A stretch of 64,000 nucleotides of DNA from Microbacterium sp. MPKO10 (GTDB lineage: Bacteria; Actinomycetota; Actinomycetes; Actinomycetales; Microbacteriaceae): NCBI RefSeq assembly GCF_026107415.2, contig NZ_JAPCHX010000005.1, positions 310,001 to 374,000 of the forward strand. Direction: 5' to 3'. The notes under the pieces were generated by a model. That model saw only the letters and a list, made by a program, of their open reading frames with translations. It was not told the DNA's origin and searched no databases. Numbering within the stretch: position 1 is the stretch's first letter; every line of letters starts with the position of its first letter. The position numbers and the translations under genes were made by a program. This document shows, piece after piece, positions 1-8,716 of this stretch.

Positions 1-792
1 ATCCAGGGCTTCGGCACCGAGGGCGAAGCCGGGATCCTGGGCGTGACGACAGATGACGGGCTGAACATCCGTCTCGCCATCCTGTTCTCGGCCGTGTGGT
101 TCGCTGTCTTCGCCATTCCGCTCATGCTGAAGGTTCCCGAGATCCCCCGCATCACCCGCCGCAACCGGATGTCGTTCTTCTCGTCGTACGCGTCGTTGTT
201 CCGCACCATCGTGCGCCTCGCGAAGAACAGCCCTCAGGTTCTCGTGTTCCTGCTCGCCAGCGCTGTCTTCCGTGACGGGCTCGCCGGCGTCTTCACCTTC
301 GGCGCCATCATCGCGGCACAGGTGTTCCACTTCTCGAGCTCCGAAGTTCTCTACTTCGCCGTCGCCGCGAACCTCGTCGCGGGCATCGGCACGTTTGCCG
401 GAGGTTGGCTCGACGATCGCATCGGCCCCAAGAAGATCATCATGGGCTCACTGATCGGCCTGGTGCTCTTCGGCGCTGCTGTGCTCTTCGTCGGCGACGC
501 CCAGATCGGCTTCTGGGTCTGCGGCCTGTTCTTGTGTCTCTTCGTCGGCCCCGTTCAGTCGGCGAGCCGCAGCTTCCTCTCCCGCATCACCCCTCCGGGC
601 CGCGAGGGCGAGATCTTCGGCCTCTACGCCACGTCCGGCAGGGCCGTGAGCTTCCTCGCGCCCGGACTGTTCACGATGTTCGTGGGTCTGACGGGCGACA
701 CCCGCTTCGGCATCCTGGGCATCGTTCTCGTCCTGCTTGCCGGGCTGCTGCTCATGCTTCCTGTGAAGGCCAAACAGTCGACGATCGCCTAA
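1..792 (+). CDS. MFS transporter, UMF1/Atg22-like family (3' part)
   Basis: The reading frame is open from the first base, so the start lies outside the window; about 263 residues of the C-terminal half remain. Several hydrophobic helices alternate with short basic loops, including a cytoplasmic-type loop with GGWLDDRIGPKK, typical of the major facilitator fold. The stretch TPPGREGEIFGLY followed by SGRAVSFLAP is characteristic of the UMF1 branch (vacuolar Atg22-like effluxers; bacterial members are mostly of unknown substrate). It is expected to be an inner-membrane secondary transporter. The substrate cannot be inferred. The gene ends 57 bases before a small ORF that precedes the RIO kinase. 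Confidence 0.8.
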   Translation: MQGFGTEGEAGILGVTTDDGLNIRLAILFSAVWFAVFAIPLMLKVPEIPRITRRNRMSFFSSYASLFRTIVRLAKNSPQVLVFLLASAVFRDGLAGVFTFGAIIAAQVFHFSSSEVLYFAVAANLVAGIGTFAGGWLDDRIGPKKIIMGSLIGLVLFGAAVLFVGDAQIGFWVCGLFLCLFVGPVQSASRSFLSRITPPGREGEIFGLYATSGRAVSFLAPGLFTMFVGLTGDTRFGILGIVLVLLAGLLLMLPVKAKQSTIA

Positions 793-849
793 GCGGTACC
801 CATGCGAGCGACAACTTGCTACTCTGACATCAACCAGACGAAAGGGGGA

Positions 850-915
850 ATGACGATGACTGCCTTCAGCCTGCCCTCGACATCCATTTCCTCCGAGGTC
901 GCCCGACCGATCTGA
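850..915 (+). CDS. possible 21-residue leader peptide
   Basis: A short ORF starts with ATG directly after a very strong ribosome-binding sequence (AAAGGGGG, 841-848). It encodes a Ser/Thr-rich peptide beginning MTMTAFSLPS and stops 34 bases before the GTG of the RIO kinase. The binding site is much better than that of the kinase itself. It could be a translated leader peptide or a small protein; no homologue is recognised. Existence as a real gene is an inference from the ribosome-binding site only. Confidence 0.3.
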   Translation: MTMTAFSLPSTSISSEVARPI

Positions 916-949
916 CGCACGCGCGGCCTCCCTCTCTGGAGTTCGCACC

Positions 950-1771
950 GTGACATTCGACGCTTTTCCTGTTCCATCAACTCGCCTCGTCGAGCCCGGC
1001 GACGACCAACGCTGGTCAACGTGGCCCGACACTTCCCCCACCGAACGTGGCCCGCTGCCGCATCCGGATTGGCTCGTCACAGAGGCCGCAGCTCTTGACA
1101 CCGAGCTCGGCCTTGTCAAGACGGGCAAAGAAGCCGACGTTCACCTCATCGAGCGCGCCGTCCCTGGCGATCCGGATCGCGCCTGCACTCTCGCGGCAAA
1201 GCGCTACCGAACGTCGCAGCACCGCGACTTCACACGCAGCACGCAGTACGTCGAGGGACGCCGCACACGCAGCATGCGTGACGAGCGCGCACTCGGCAAG
1301 AAATCAACGTACGGGCGCGAGCTCGCGGCGACGAACTGGGCGTTCGCCGAGTTCGAGGCGCTTCGGCACCTGTCGCAGGTCGGAGCTCCTGTCCCCTATC
1401 CCGTTCAGATCCACGACGACGAGATCCTCATGGAGTTCGCCGGGCACGGAATTACGGCGGCGCCGCGTCTCGCACAGGTGCGAGAGGATGCTGTCGAAAT
1501 CAGACGCCTCTACCGTGAGGTTGTCGAGGCGATGCATGACTTCGCCCGAGCCGGATTCGCTCACGGCGACCTCTCGCCGTACAACATCCTCGTGCACAAC
1601 GGACGGATCGTCGTGATCGATGTGCCGCAGATCGTCGACCTCGCGGCAAACCCCAGTGGTCTCGATCTGCTGCATCGAGACTGCGTCAACGTCACAACCT
1701 GGTTCGTCCGGCAGGGGGCGGATGCTGACGCCGAAGAGCTGTTCGCCGAGCTGCTCGCCGAGGTCTACTGA
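950..1771 (+). CDS. RIO-type serine/protein kinase
   Basis: A 273-residue atypical protein kinase of the RIO family (RIO1-like, cytoplasmic). Kinase motifs are visible: a nucleotide-loop region with LGLVKTGKEADVH, the ATP-binding Lys in LAAKRYR, the catalytic loop HGDLSPYNILV, and the metal-binding Asp in IDVPQIVD, which replaces DFG as is usual for RIO kinases. The GTG start is chosen because CTGGAG lies about nine bases upstream and the N-terminus fits the family. Bacterial RIO proteins are poorly characterised and their substrates unknown; in archaea and eukaryotes they act in ribosome maturation. A short ORF with a strong ribosome-binding site sits just upstream. Confidence 0.88.
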   Translation: MTFDAFPVPSTRLVEPGDDQRWSTWPDTSPTERGPLPHPDWLVTEAAALDTELGLVKTGKEADVHLIERAVPGDPDRACTLAAKRYRTSQHRDFTRSTQYVEGRRTRSMRDERALGKKSTYGRELAATNWAFAEFEALRHLSQVGAPVPYPVQIHDDEILMEFAGHGITAAPRLAQVREDAVEIRRLYREVVEAMHDFARAGFAHGDLSPYNILVHNGRIVVIDVPQIVDLAANPSGLDLLHRDCVNVTTWFVRQGADADAEELFAELLAEVY

Positions 1772-1779
1772 TCCGCGCT

Positions 1780-1804
1780 CGGCGCCGTTGCTGCCCGGGC
1801 GCCG
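1780..1804. terminator. hairpin between convergent genes
   Basis: CGGCGCC and GGCGCCG form a 7-bp perfect stem with an 11-base loop, in the 48-base gap between the convergent RIO kinase and sugar kinase genes. There is no T-tract, so intrinsic termination is uncertain. Confidence 0.3.
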
Positions 1805-1819
1805 GCGGGAGGAAACGCC

Positions 1820-2815
1820 TCACACGGCAGCGGGCACGTGTGTGTGCCAGGCCTCCTCGAACACGGAGTGGGCCTCAGCATCCGCGTCAATGGCGTCGAG
1901 CGCCAGAAGCGCGGCACCGACAACGGGGGCCTCTGAGACGATCGTCAACGTTGCGAGGGGCGCACGACGCGACAGCTCGTTCTCGAGAAGACTCAGGAGC
2001 AAAGGGTTGCCACTTGAGACCACGCCGCCGCCCACGACGACCGGCACATCGACGTCGGTCAGTCCCAGACGCTCAATCGTCGTTGCCGCGGTCACGGCGA
2101 TCTCTTCGGCCTGCCACGTGACGATGCGGCGTGAGATTGCATCGCCGCCCTCAGCGAGCGCGAACAGCACGGGGACGAGCTCGATCAAGCGCCCCCGCTC
2201 GATGCGTCCCCTGTGCAGGCTCTCGGTCACGGCCGAGATCGTCTCGAGACCGAAGTGTCGGGGGATTTCTCTCTGCAGTTGCGTCGGCTCTCCCCGCCCA
2301 TCCTCGCTGCGCGCGGCGAACCACAGCCCCCATTCGCCGAGCGAGAAGCCGCCTCCCCAGTCCCCTGAGATCATGCCGAGCGAAGCGTATGTCACCTCGG
2401 CACCGTCATGACGCACGCCGATGCAGTTCGTCCCCGAGCCACAGATCACGGCGACAGCATCCGTGGCCTGCGTTCCCGCTCGCAGGACGGCAAAAAGGTC
2501 GTTCTTCACCACGAGAGCTGTCGTGAGATCGGGAGCGGCTGCCGAGAACGCGTCTCGGAACTCGGCGATCTCGATGGGCAGGTCAAGACCAGACAGATAC
2601 ACGTGTACGGAGCGAACGACAGGCACGGCCGCCTGAGCGCAGACGTCGCGGATCGCATCAACGATGGTCTCCACGGACCGCTCGAGCCCTTCCAAATGCG
2701 GACTGGACCCTCCGGCGCGCACACGAGCGCGGATCTCACCTCTGCTGTCGAGGGCGACCACGTCGGTCTTCGAGCCGCCGCCATCGACGGCGATCAGAAG
2801 CCCCGTGCCGATCAT
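1820..2815 (-). CDS. BadF/BadG/BcrA/BcrD-type sugar kinase (N-acetylglucosamine kinase-like)
   Basis: A 331-residue ASKHA-fold ATPase. The N-terminal phosphate-binding motif IAVDGGGSKTD, a second GSGTNCIG loop and the PVVVGGGVVSSG adenosine region match eukaryote-type N-acetylglucosamine kinases of the BadF family. Expected reaction: ATP-dependent phosphorylation of an amino sugar or related sugar in the cytoplasm. The start used overlaps the stop of the GH4 gene by ATGA; an ATG nine bases further upstream is equally possible. It is the last gene of the ROK-ABC-GH4 operon, so it probably phosphorylates an imported saccharide or the sugar released from it. The exact substrate is not visible from sequence. 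Confidence 0.8.
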   Translation of the reverse strand: MIGTGLLIAVDGGGSKTDVVALDSRGEIRARVRAGGSSPHLEGLERSVETIVDAIRDVCAQAAVPVVRSVHVYLSGLDLPIEIAEFRDAFSAAAPDLTTALVVKNDLFAVLRAGTQATDAVAVICGSGTNCIGVRHDGAEVTYASLGMISGDWGGGFSLGEWGLWFAARSEDGRGEPTQLQREIPRHFGLETISAVTESLHRGRIERGRLIELVPVLFALAEGGDAISRRIVTWQAEEIAVTAATTIERLGLTDVDVPVVVGGGVVSSGNPLLLSLLENELSRRAPLATLTIVSEAPVVGAALLALDAIDADAEAHSVFEEAWHTHVPAAV

Positions 2816-4086
2816 GCCGACCATGGAAGGGAGGAGGCATTTTCGGCGAGGAGGAGGTCGGTGAGCTTCTCTGCACGGTCGAACTGCTGCACGAGCGGAT
2901 GCGCCATCATGGCAGACAGCACTCGGTCACGACCGCCGTGGACAGCCGCGTCAAGAGCGAGCCTCTCGTAGCCCGCAACATGGGCGATGAGCCCCTGCTT
3001 GTCAGCCTCGAGCGGTGGGATCGGCAGAGCGGCGACGCCCGATGAGTTCACAGACGCCGATACTTCGATCACGTGATCGTCGGGGAGGAACGGCAGCGCA
3101 CCGTCATTGCGCAGATTCACGACCTGCGTATCACCGCGGTCGCTCGTGAGAGAGGCGATCAACTCGACCGCGGCTTCGGAGTAGAACGCGCCTCCGCGCT
3201 TCGACAGGGCGTCCGGTTTGGCAACGACGGATTCGTCGGCGTACTGCGCGAGGAGATCGCGCTCGACCTGCATGACTGCGTCAGCACGCGTCGTCTCGTG
3301 TCGCTGCTCATCGAGCACGATGTCGTGAGCGTAGTAGTACCGCAGGTAGTACGACGGCACGGCGTTCTGCAATCGGATGAGCGAGGCGGGGAGGTGAACG
3401 TCGTCGGCGATCCAGTCGATTCGACGGTCCAGAAACTCGGGCAGTCGATCGCTCACCGTGCCGTTCTCATCACGCACGAAGACGTTGCGCTCCCAGGTGA
3501 GATGGTTCAGACCGACGTGTCCGAGGGTGACCGCCGAGTTGCTCACGCCGAGCTCGGCCGCGAAGCGACGCTGGAAACCGATCGCGACGTTGCACAGGCC
3601 CACGGCTCGGTGCCCAGCGTTCAGCAGGGCGCGGGTGACGATGCCGACGGGGTTCGTGAAGTCGATGATCCAGGCGTCCTTTTTCGCCTTCCGCCGGATC
3701 ACCTCCGCGATCTCGAGCACGACGGGGACGGTGCGCAGCGCCTTGGCGAAGCCACCGGGGCCCGTTGTCTCCTGCCCGATGCAGCATGCCTCGTGCGGCC
3801 AGGTCTCGTCCGACTTCCGTGCCTCCTGACCGCCGATGCGCAACTGGATCAGTACCGTGTCAGCATCCGAAACGGCGGCGACCAGGTCGTCGGTCGCGTG
3901 AATGACGGCCTGGTGCCCGGCGACCTCGAGCATCCGCTTGGCCATTCCGCCCACGAGCCTGCGCCGTTCTTCCGAGGGATCGTAGAGCCAGATTTCACTG
4001 AGCGGGAGTGCATCGCTGTAGCGGATGAACCCGTCAATGAGCTCGGGGGTGTACGTTGACCCGCCGCCGATGATGGCAAGTTTCAT
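2812..4086 (-). CDS. glycoside hydrolase family 4, 6-phospho-beta-glucosidase-like
   Basis: A 424-residue NAD-dependent GH4 enzyme. The N-terminal Rossmann motif is LAIIGGGSTYTPEL. DFTNPVGIVTRAL, the metal-ligand Cys in GLCNVAIG and the His in VGLNHLTWE follow in the order typical of GH4. These enzymes hydrolyse phosphorylated disaccharides with NAD+ and Mn2+ through oxidation at C3. The start is set at MKLAIIGG because any upstream extension would be an unrelated Arg-rich stretch overlapping the permease gene in another frame. The gene lies 2 bases after the permease and overlaps the kinase gene. GH4 phospho-glycosidases usually work with PTS uptake; here the partner is an ABC importer plus a kinase, which is unusual. 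Confidence 0.87.
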   Translation of the reverse strand: MKLAIIGGGSTYTPELIDGFIRYSDALPLSEIWLYDPSEERRRLVGGMAKRMLEVAGHQAVIHATDDLVAAVSDADTVLIQLRIGGQEARKSDETWPHEACCIGQETTGPGGFAKALRTVPVVLEIAEVIRRKAKKDAWIIDFTNPVGIVTRALLNAGHRAVGLCNVAIGFQRRFAAELGVSNSAVTLGHVGLNHLTWERNVFVRDENGTVSDRLPEFLDRRIDWIADDVHLPASLIRLQNAVPSYYLRYYYAHDIVLDEQRHETTRADAVMQVERDLLAQYADESVVAKPDALSKRGGAFYSEAAVELIASLTSDRGDTQVVNLRNDGALPFLPDDHVIEVSASVNSSGVAALPIPPLEADKQGLIAHVAGYERLALDAAVHGGRDRVLSAMMAHPLVQQFDRAEKLTDLLLAENASSLPWSA

Positions 4087-4088
4087 TT

Positions 4089-4976
4089 TTATCCTTTCAC
4101 TCCGGAGAGCGTGATTCCTTCGACGAACGTTCGCTGCGCGAAGAAGAAGACGATGACGACCGGAACCATGACGAGCATCGTGAGCGCCATCGTGAGCCCC
4201 CAGTCGGTTCCGTGGGTTCCCCGAAAAGTGGCGAGCGCGTACGAGACGGGCCACCAGCTGGGGTCTTCTGAGGCGTAGAGCAACGGACCGAAGTAGTCAT
4301 TCCATGCTTTGAAGAAGAGGAAGATTCCGGCGGCCGCGATCCCGGGCTTTGCCATGGGCACGGCGACGCGCACGAGCACCTTCCATTCGCTGCAGCCGTC
4401 CATCCGAGCCGCGTCGATATATTCGGTCGGGATCGTCAGGAAGAACTGGCGCAGCAGGAAGATTGAGAACGCATCGCCCAGCAGATTCGGCAGAATGAGT
4501 GGCCACAGGGTGCCCGTCAGATTCAGCTTCGCCCACATGATGTAGACAGGAACGGCGGTCACTTGCGGCGGCAGGAGCATGGCCACGATGATCGCGACGA
4601 AGATCACGTTCGCGAACGGAATACGGATCTTCGCGAGGACATACGCCGCGGGAACAGACGACAGCAGCATGAAGACTGTCGCGAGCACCGCATACAGTGC
4701 CGAATTGCCGAACCAGCGCACAAGGGGCGTCCCGGTGAACGCATCCGCGTAGTTCTGCCACCGCCACGGGTCGGGAAGGAGAGCTCCGGTCAGTGTCTGA
4801 TCGCTCGACATCAGCGAGGTGAGAAAGACGAAGATGACCGGGGCGATGAAGATCACGCCGAGGGCGCACAGGATCGAATTCTCCGCGACCCAGAGAAGCC
4901 AACTCTTCCTCCCACGAACGCGCGTGCGCTTCGGAACGTCTCCGGCCGTCAGTCGGCGAGTTTCTGTCATGGTCAT
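4089..4976 (-). CDS. carbohydrate ABC transporter permease (MalG/AraQ type)
   Basis: A 295-residue inner-membrane permease with about six transmembrane helices. The EAA loop that docks the ATPase is clear: YIDAARMDGCSEWKV followed by PMAKPGIA. The start MTMTETRRL is chosen because its ATG overlaps the stop of the preceding permease (ATGA), the usual coupling in such operons; upstream sequence in frame is Arg-rich shadow. It pairs with the MalF-type permease and the binding protein directly upstream. No ATPase gene is in the operon. Confidence 0.9.
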   Translation of the reverse strand: MTMTETRRLTAGDVPKRTRVRGRKSWLLWVAENSILCALGVIFIAPVIFVFLTSLMSSDQTLTGALLPDPWRWQNYADAFTGTPLVRWFGNSALYAVLATVFMLLSSVPAAYVLAKIRIPFANVIFVAIIVAMLLPPQVTAVPVYIMWAKLNLTGTLWPLILPNLLGDAFSIFLLRQFFLTIPTEYIDAARMDGCSEWKVLVRVAVPMAKPGIAAAGIFLFFKAWNDYFGPLLYASEDPSWWPVSYALATFRGTHGTDWGLTMALTMLVMVPVVIVFFFAQRTFVEGITLSGVKG

Positions 4977-5965
4977 GATCTGCTCTCCGGGTTGAAGGCC
5001 GATACTTTGCGCAAGAGCAGCACAAGGAATACGGCGGCGACGACGAATAGCAGCACGGCGAGAGCCGAGGCATATCCGAGCTGGTAATTGGCGAAGCCGC
5101 GCACATAGAGCCACTCGGTGAAGGTGAGCAGCGATCCGTTCGGGTACCCGAGCGTCATGCCGGTGCCCTCACCGACCGTCGCCTTTCCGGATGCGACGCC
5201 TGAGGCGACAGCCGCTTCAGTGAAGTACTGCAGTGCGGCGATGATCCCGGTGATGAGCGCGAAGATGAGCACGGGAACGATGTTCGGCAACGTGACGTAG
5301 CGCACCTTCTGTGCCCCGTTGGCCCCGTCGAGCGACGCCGCCTCATATTGCTCTGTCGGCACATCGAGAAGCGCGGCGAGAAAGATCACCATGATGTCGC
5401 CCATCACCCAGATGCCGAGCAGCAGGAGCGACGGCTTGGCCAGGCTCGGGTCGTTGAACCAGAGCGGCCCGTCAATTCCGAAGAACGAGAGGATCTGGTT
5501 CACCGGGCCCGTTCCCGGGTTGAAGAGGAAGACGAACGAGACAACAGATGCCACCGGCGGAACAAGCGCCGGCAGGTAGAACAGTGTTCGCCAGAACCCC
5601 GCGGCCCGTTTGGCCCGTGCGAGCAGACCGGCGACGCACAGTGCGGTCACGATCTTGGTTGGTGTCAGGAAGACCACGAACCACAGGGTGTTGAGTGCCG
5701 CCGTCCAGACCTTGGGATCCTTCGTGAACAGGTACTCGTAGTTGCGCCAGCCGATCCATTCAGGGTCGGAGACGAGGTCGTATCGCGTGAACGAGAAGTA
5801 CACGGACGCGATCAGCGGATAGACGAAGAAGATGACGAGGCCGAGCAGCGCCGGAGTGAGCATCACGGCGGCAAAGACCCGGCGCGGCTTACGCGAGCGA
5901 GGGCCGGGGGAACCGGGGAGAGCCGCAGCTCTCCCCGGCGCCCGGCGTGGTGGCGCGATCGTCAC
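4973..5965 (-). CDS. carbohydrate ABC transporter permease (MalF/UgpA type)
   Basis: A 330-residue permease with a basic, Pro-rich cytoplasmic N-terminus, then six predicted membrane helices, starting with the helix around MLTPALLGLVIFFVYPL. The EAA motif reads YEAASLDGANGAQKV. The GTG start overlaps the stop of the solute-binding protein gene (GTGA), which supports translational coupling. It forms the membrane heterodimer with the following permease. The substrate is likely a disaccharide or oligosaccharide handled by the GH4 enzyme encoded downstream. Confidence 0.9.
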   Translation of the reverse strand: MTIAPPRRAPGRAAALPGSPGPRSRKPRRVFAAVMLTPALLGLVIFFVYPLIASVYFSFTRYDLVSDPEWIGWRNYEYLFTKDPKVWTAALNTLWFVVFLTPTKIVTALCVAGLLARAKRAAGFWRTLFYLPALVPPVASVVSFVFLFNPGTGPVNQILSFFGIDGPLWFNDPSLAKPSLLLLGIWVMGDIMVIFLAALLDVPTEQYEAASLDGANGAQKVRYVTLPNIVPVLIFALITGIIAALQYFTEAAVASGVASGKATVGEGTGMTLGYPNGSLLTFTEWLYVRGFANYQLGYASALAVLLFVVAAVFLVLLLRKVSAFNPESRS

Positions 5966-7302
5966 GGTCCACTCACCAGATCGATCGAATCGTTGATCTG
6001 CTTGTCGACCTCCGCGAGTCCCTTCGCCAGATCACCACCGTCGCCGGCCTGGTATTTCGTCCAGTAGTCTCCGAATGCCTGCTCGTAGCCAGCGCCGACG
6101 GGGCTCGGCGGCGTGGTTGTTGTCTTCGGATTGAGCGCGATGTCAATGAACGTCTGGTACTGCTCGGTCACCTCAAGGTCCGGAGATTCAAGGGCAGACG
6201 TGGTGGTTGGGACGTTCTTGAGTCCGTTCGCCATCTTCACAAGGGCATCGGTGTCGGTGGAGAGGTACTTCAGCAGCGCCCAGGCGAGTTCGGGATGCTT
6301 CGAGCCCTTCGCGATTCCCGCGATGTTTCCGACGATGTAGCCGGCACCGTAGAGATCCTCGTATCCCTTCGCTGTGGGGAACGGAGCCGTGCCGTAGTTG
6401 AGATCGGGTGCCTGATCGTCGATGAATGCCGTCCGGTACTCACCATCGACGACCATTGCCAGTTGACCGGTGTGGAAGGCGTTGTTTGCTGAGAACTCTT
6501 GGCCGAGCCCCGCGGTGAATGCCTGGAGCTTGTCATATCCGATCGTGTCGACGAAGTCTTTCTGCCACTCCATCAGCACGGGCCAGCCCTCATCCGAGCC
6601 AATGGCGCTGTAACCCTCATCGTTCAGCCACTGCCCTCCGACGGCCGGGCCGAAGTGCGCCGGACTGTTCTCGTACATGCCCATGAACGGGTTGAATCCG
6701 AGGCGCTTGATCGACCCGTCATCGTTGTACTCGGTCAGCTCCAAGGCGAGTTCCTCAAGGCCCTCGAGCGTTGTGGGGATCTCCGTGACGCCTGCCTCGT
6801 CGAGGATGTCCTTGTTGTAGTACAGTGCGTTGACGTCTGCGAGGACGGGCATGGCGCACCGTGTGCCTTCGTATTCGGAGTACGACTTCACGGTGTCGGA
6901 GAATTCGCCCATGTCGACGTTGTCGCGCTCGATGTACGGCCCGAGGTCTTGGAACGCGCCGGTCGAGCAGAAGTTGCCGACGACGGCCGTCGAGTAGGAC
7001 AGCGCGACATCGATGTCGCCGCCGGAGGCGATGACCTTGCGCACCTTCTCGTCGTCCTGGCCGGAATGCACGTCGACGGTGACGCCGGGGTTGGCCTCCT
7101 CGAAGTCGTCGATGACTCCCTGAATCACGTCGGCTTCTCTGTCACTGAAGAAGTGCCAGAGAGAGACGGTGCCTTCAAGCTTCTTCGGTGCCGAGTCGGC
7201 GATGTCGGCGGATGAGCCGCCGGACGAGCAGCCGGTGAGCACGACTGCCGTCGCGATCGCGGCGGCAGCAATGCGGCCGCGAGAGTGTGAGCGTTGTTGC
7301 AT
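5962..7302 (-). CDS. extracellular sugar-binding lipoprotein (ABC transporter)
   Basis: A 446-residue family 1 extracellular solute-binding protein. The N-terminus is a lipoprotein signal (basic start, hydrophobic core, lipobox LTGC followed by Ser and Gly). The mature part starts with EGTVSLWHFFSDRE, typical of UgpB/MalE-like proteins. The ATG is chosen because GAGG lies upstream and the signal peptide starts there; 29 further in-frame residues upstream lack signal features. It captures the sugar outside the membrane for the two permeases encoded directly downstream. It follows the ROK regulator gene by 110 bases. Confidence 0.9.
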   Translation of the reverse strand: MQQRSHSRGRIAAAAIATAVVLTGCSSGGSSADIADSAPKKLEGTVSLWHFFSDREADVIQGVIDDFEEANPGVTVDVHSGQDDEKVRKVIASGGDIDVALSYSTAVVGNFCSTGAFQDLGPYIERDNVDMGEFSDTVKSYSEYEGTRCAMPVLADVNALYYNKDILDEAGVTEIPTTLEGLEELALELTEYNDDGSIKRLGFNPFMGMYENSPAHFGPAVGGQWLNDEGYSAIGSDEGWPVLMEWQKDFVDTIGYDKLQAFTAGLGQEFSANNAFHTGQLAMVVDGEYRTAFIDDQAPDLNYGTAPFPTAKGYEDLYGAGYIVGNIAGIAKGSKHPELAWALLKYLSTDTDALVKMANGLKNVPTTTSALESPDLEVTEQYQTFIDIALNPKTTTTPPSPVGAGYEQAFGDYWTKYQAGDGGDLAKGLAEVDKQINDSIDLVSGP

Positions 7303-7412
7303 CTGTGGAACCTCGCTTTTCGTGTGGTGGAGGGGTGAGGGCGCCGTTTTCGAGCGCACTCGGGGAAGCGCTGTACCGGTCGTCGGCACGCGCGAAGATC
7401 TGGAGAGTCGGA

Positions 7413-8591
7413 CTAGGAGTTCGTGATGGCTTCGATGAGCCCTTCCGTCAGGTGTTCCCTGAGCACGCAGGCGGCTCCAGCGAGCACGGGCGGTCGACTC
7501 ACACCCGTGCTCTCGATGCGCGGACGCCAGCGGGTGTGGCTCTCGATGGCCGCCCTCACCTCGTGAGCAAGGACGTCACCGCCGATGATTCCGACGGGAC
7601 CGCTGAGGATCACGGCTTCTGGGTCGAGAACAGCGAGTACGGGAGCGACACCAAGCGCTACGCGCTCGGCGACGAGCGACAGCATCCGGTGCCGGTCTGG
7701 CGATGCGTCGATGGCGGTGAGGAGATCTTCGAAGCGCGCTGCGCTCACGTCGAACTGGCTGGCGATCTTCGCAATCGCATCGCCGCTGATGAGATCCTGC
7801 AGGTCGGCTGCCTGGGGGTCGACATCGGCAGCGCGCAATGGTGCGGAGAGGTAGCCGATCTCACCCGCCCCGCCGTTGGCTCCCGCAAGAATCTCGCCGC
7901 GGATGTCGAAAGCGACGCCCAACCCGTTGCCGACCCAGAAGAGCGCGAAGCTTCCGAGCTCTTTGCCCGCCCCCATCTCGCGTTCGGCAACCGCTGCAAC
8001 TTTCACATCGTTCCAGACGACGACGTCATAGCCGAGCGCCGCCGACAACGTCTCGTTGATGTCTTCTCGCGGCCAGCCGGGCATCTCGTCGGTGAATGAA
8101 AGTTCGCCCGTCGCTGCGTTGACGGCCGCCTGAACGCCGACGACGATGCCCGTGACGAGCGTTGTCTCAATGCCGGCCTGTTCGCAGGCGCGTGACACCG
8201 CACCCCTGAGCTCGACGGCAGCATCGTTCTCTCCGCGCGAGCGGGCGTGGAAGTCCTCGACCACGGGATACTCACCGCCGGCCGCGTCGATGACGACCGA
8301 GCGTGTGACCTCGGGCTGTACGTCCACCGCGACGCCGATCGCGACGTTCTTGCGCACGCCGTAGCTCATGGCTGTGGGGCCGCGCGATCCTGCGATCTCT
8401 CCGACCGATTCGATGAGCCCTGCAGACTCGAGGCGTGCCACCATCTGCGATGCCGTGGGCTTTGACAGGCCCGAGAGCTCACCCAGCTGATTGCGCGTGA
8501 GCGCGCCGTACTCAAGCAGAAGAGCGAGTGCCTTCTGATCATTGGTCGCACCGAGCCAGGCTGGTGTTCCCGGTAGTGACTTCGTCGCCAT
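7413..8591 (-). CDS. ROK-family transcriptional regulator
   Basis: A 392-residue regulator. Residues about 15-75 form a winged helix-turn-helix (TRNQLGELSGLSKPTASQM); the rest is a ROK sugar-kinase-like fold with the sugar-binding segment ANGGAGEIGY. The usual zinc-binding CxCGxxGCxE motif is absent, so it is unlikely to be an active ROK glucokinase. It heads the minus-strand sugar operon and is expected to sense the imported sugar. A tandem operator-like element lies 37-63 bases before its start, suggesting autoregulation of the whole operon. Confidence 0.88.
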   Translation of the reverse strand: MATKSLPGTPAWLGATNDQKALALLLEYGALTRNQLGELSGLSKPTASQMVARLESAGLIESVGEIAGSRGPTAMSYGVRKNVAIGVAVDVQPEVTRSVVIDAAGGEYPVVEDFHARSRGENDAAVELRGAVSRACEQAGIETTLVTGIVVGVQAAVNAATGELSFTDEMPGWPREDINETLSAALGYDVVVWNDVKVAAVAEREMGAGKELGSFALFWVGNGLGVAFDIRGEILAGANGGAGEIGYLSAPLRAADVDPQAADLQDLISGDAIAKIASQFDVSAARFEDLLTAIDASPDRHRMLSLVAERVALGVAPVLAVLDPEAVILSGPVGIIGGDVLAHEVRAAIESHTRWRPRIESTGVSRPPVLAGAACVLREHLTEGLIEAITNS

Positions 8592-8622
8592 GAACGTCCC
8601 ATCTGTGAGAGTGAGATTTAAC

Positions 8623-8654
8623 GTACAGGAAAGTTTCTTAATAGTAAAGGAAAG
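8623..8654. promoter_or_regulatory. tandem operator before the ROK operon
   Basis: Two direct copies of GTA(C/A)AGGAAAG start at 8623 and 8644, exactly 21 bp (two helical turns) apart. The first copy extends to AGGAAAGTTTCTT, a near-palindrome. From memory, Streptomyces ROK regulators of the CsnR type bind an AGGAAA-TTTCCT palindrome, which this resembles. The site also lies between the divergent ROK and flavoprotein genes and could affect both. Confidence 0.55.
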
Positions 8655-8716
8655 AGTTCCGACCCGCGGCGCGGTAGCGTGAGTGATGACGCACTGTGTA
8701 TCGAGGGAGGGCGAAC

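Noticed and set aside
448-1128. Long minus-strand open frame opposite the MFS and RIO genes
   Set aside because: Composition is Arg/Glu/Gly-rich without any domain, and it mirrors the codon bias of the real plus-strand genes.
4087-4254. 56-residue N-terminal extension of the GH4 enzyme
   Set aside because: It overlaps the permease gene in another frame, is Arg/His-rich and unlike GH4 enzymes, which begin at the Rossmann strand.
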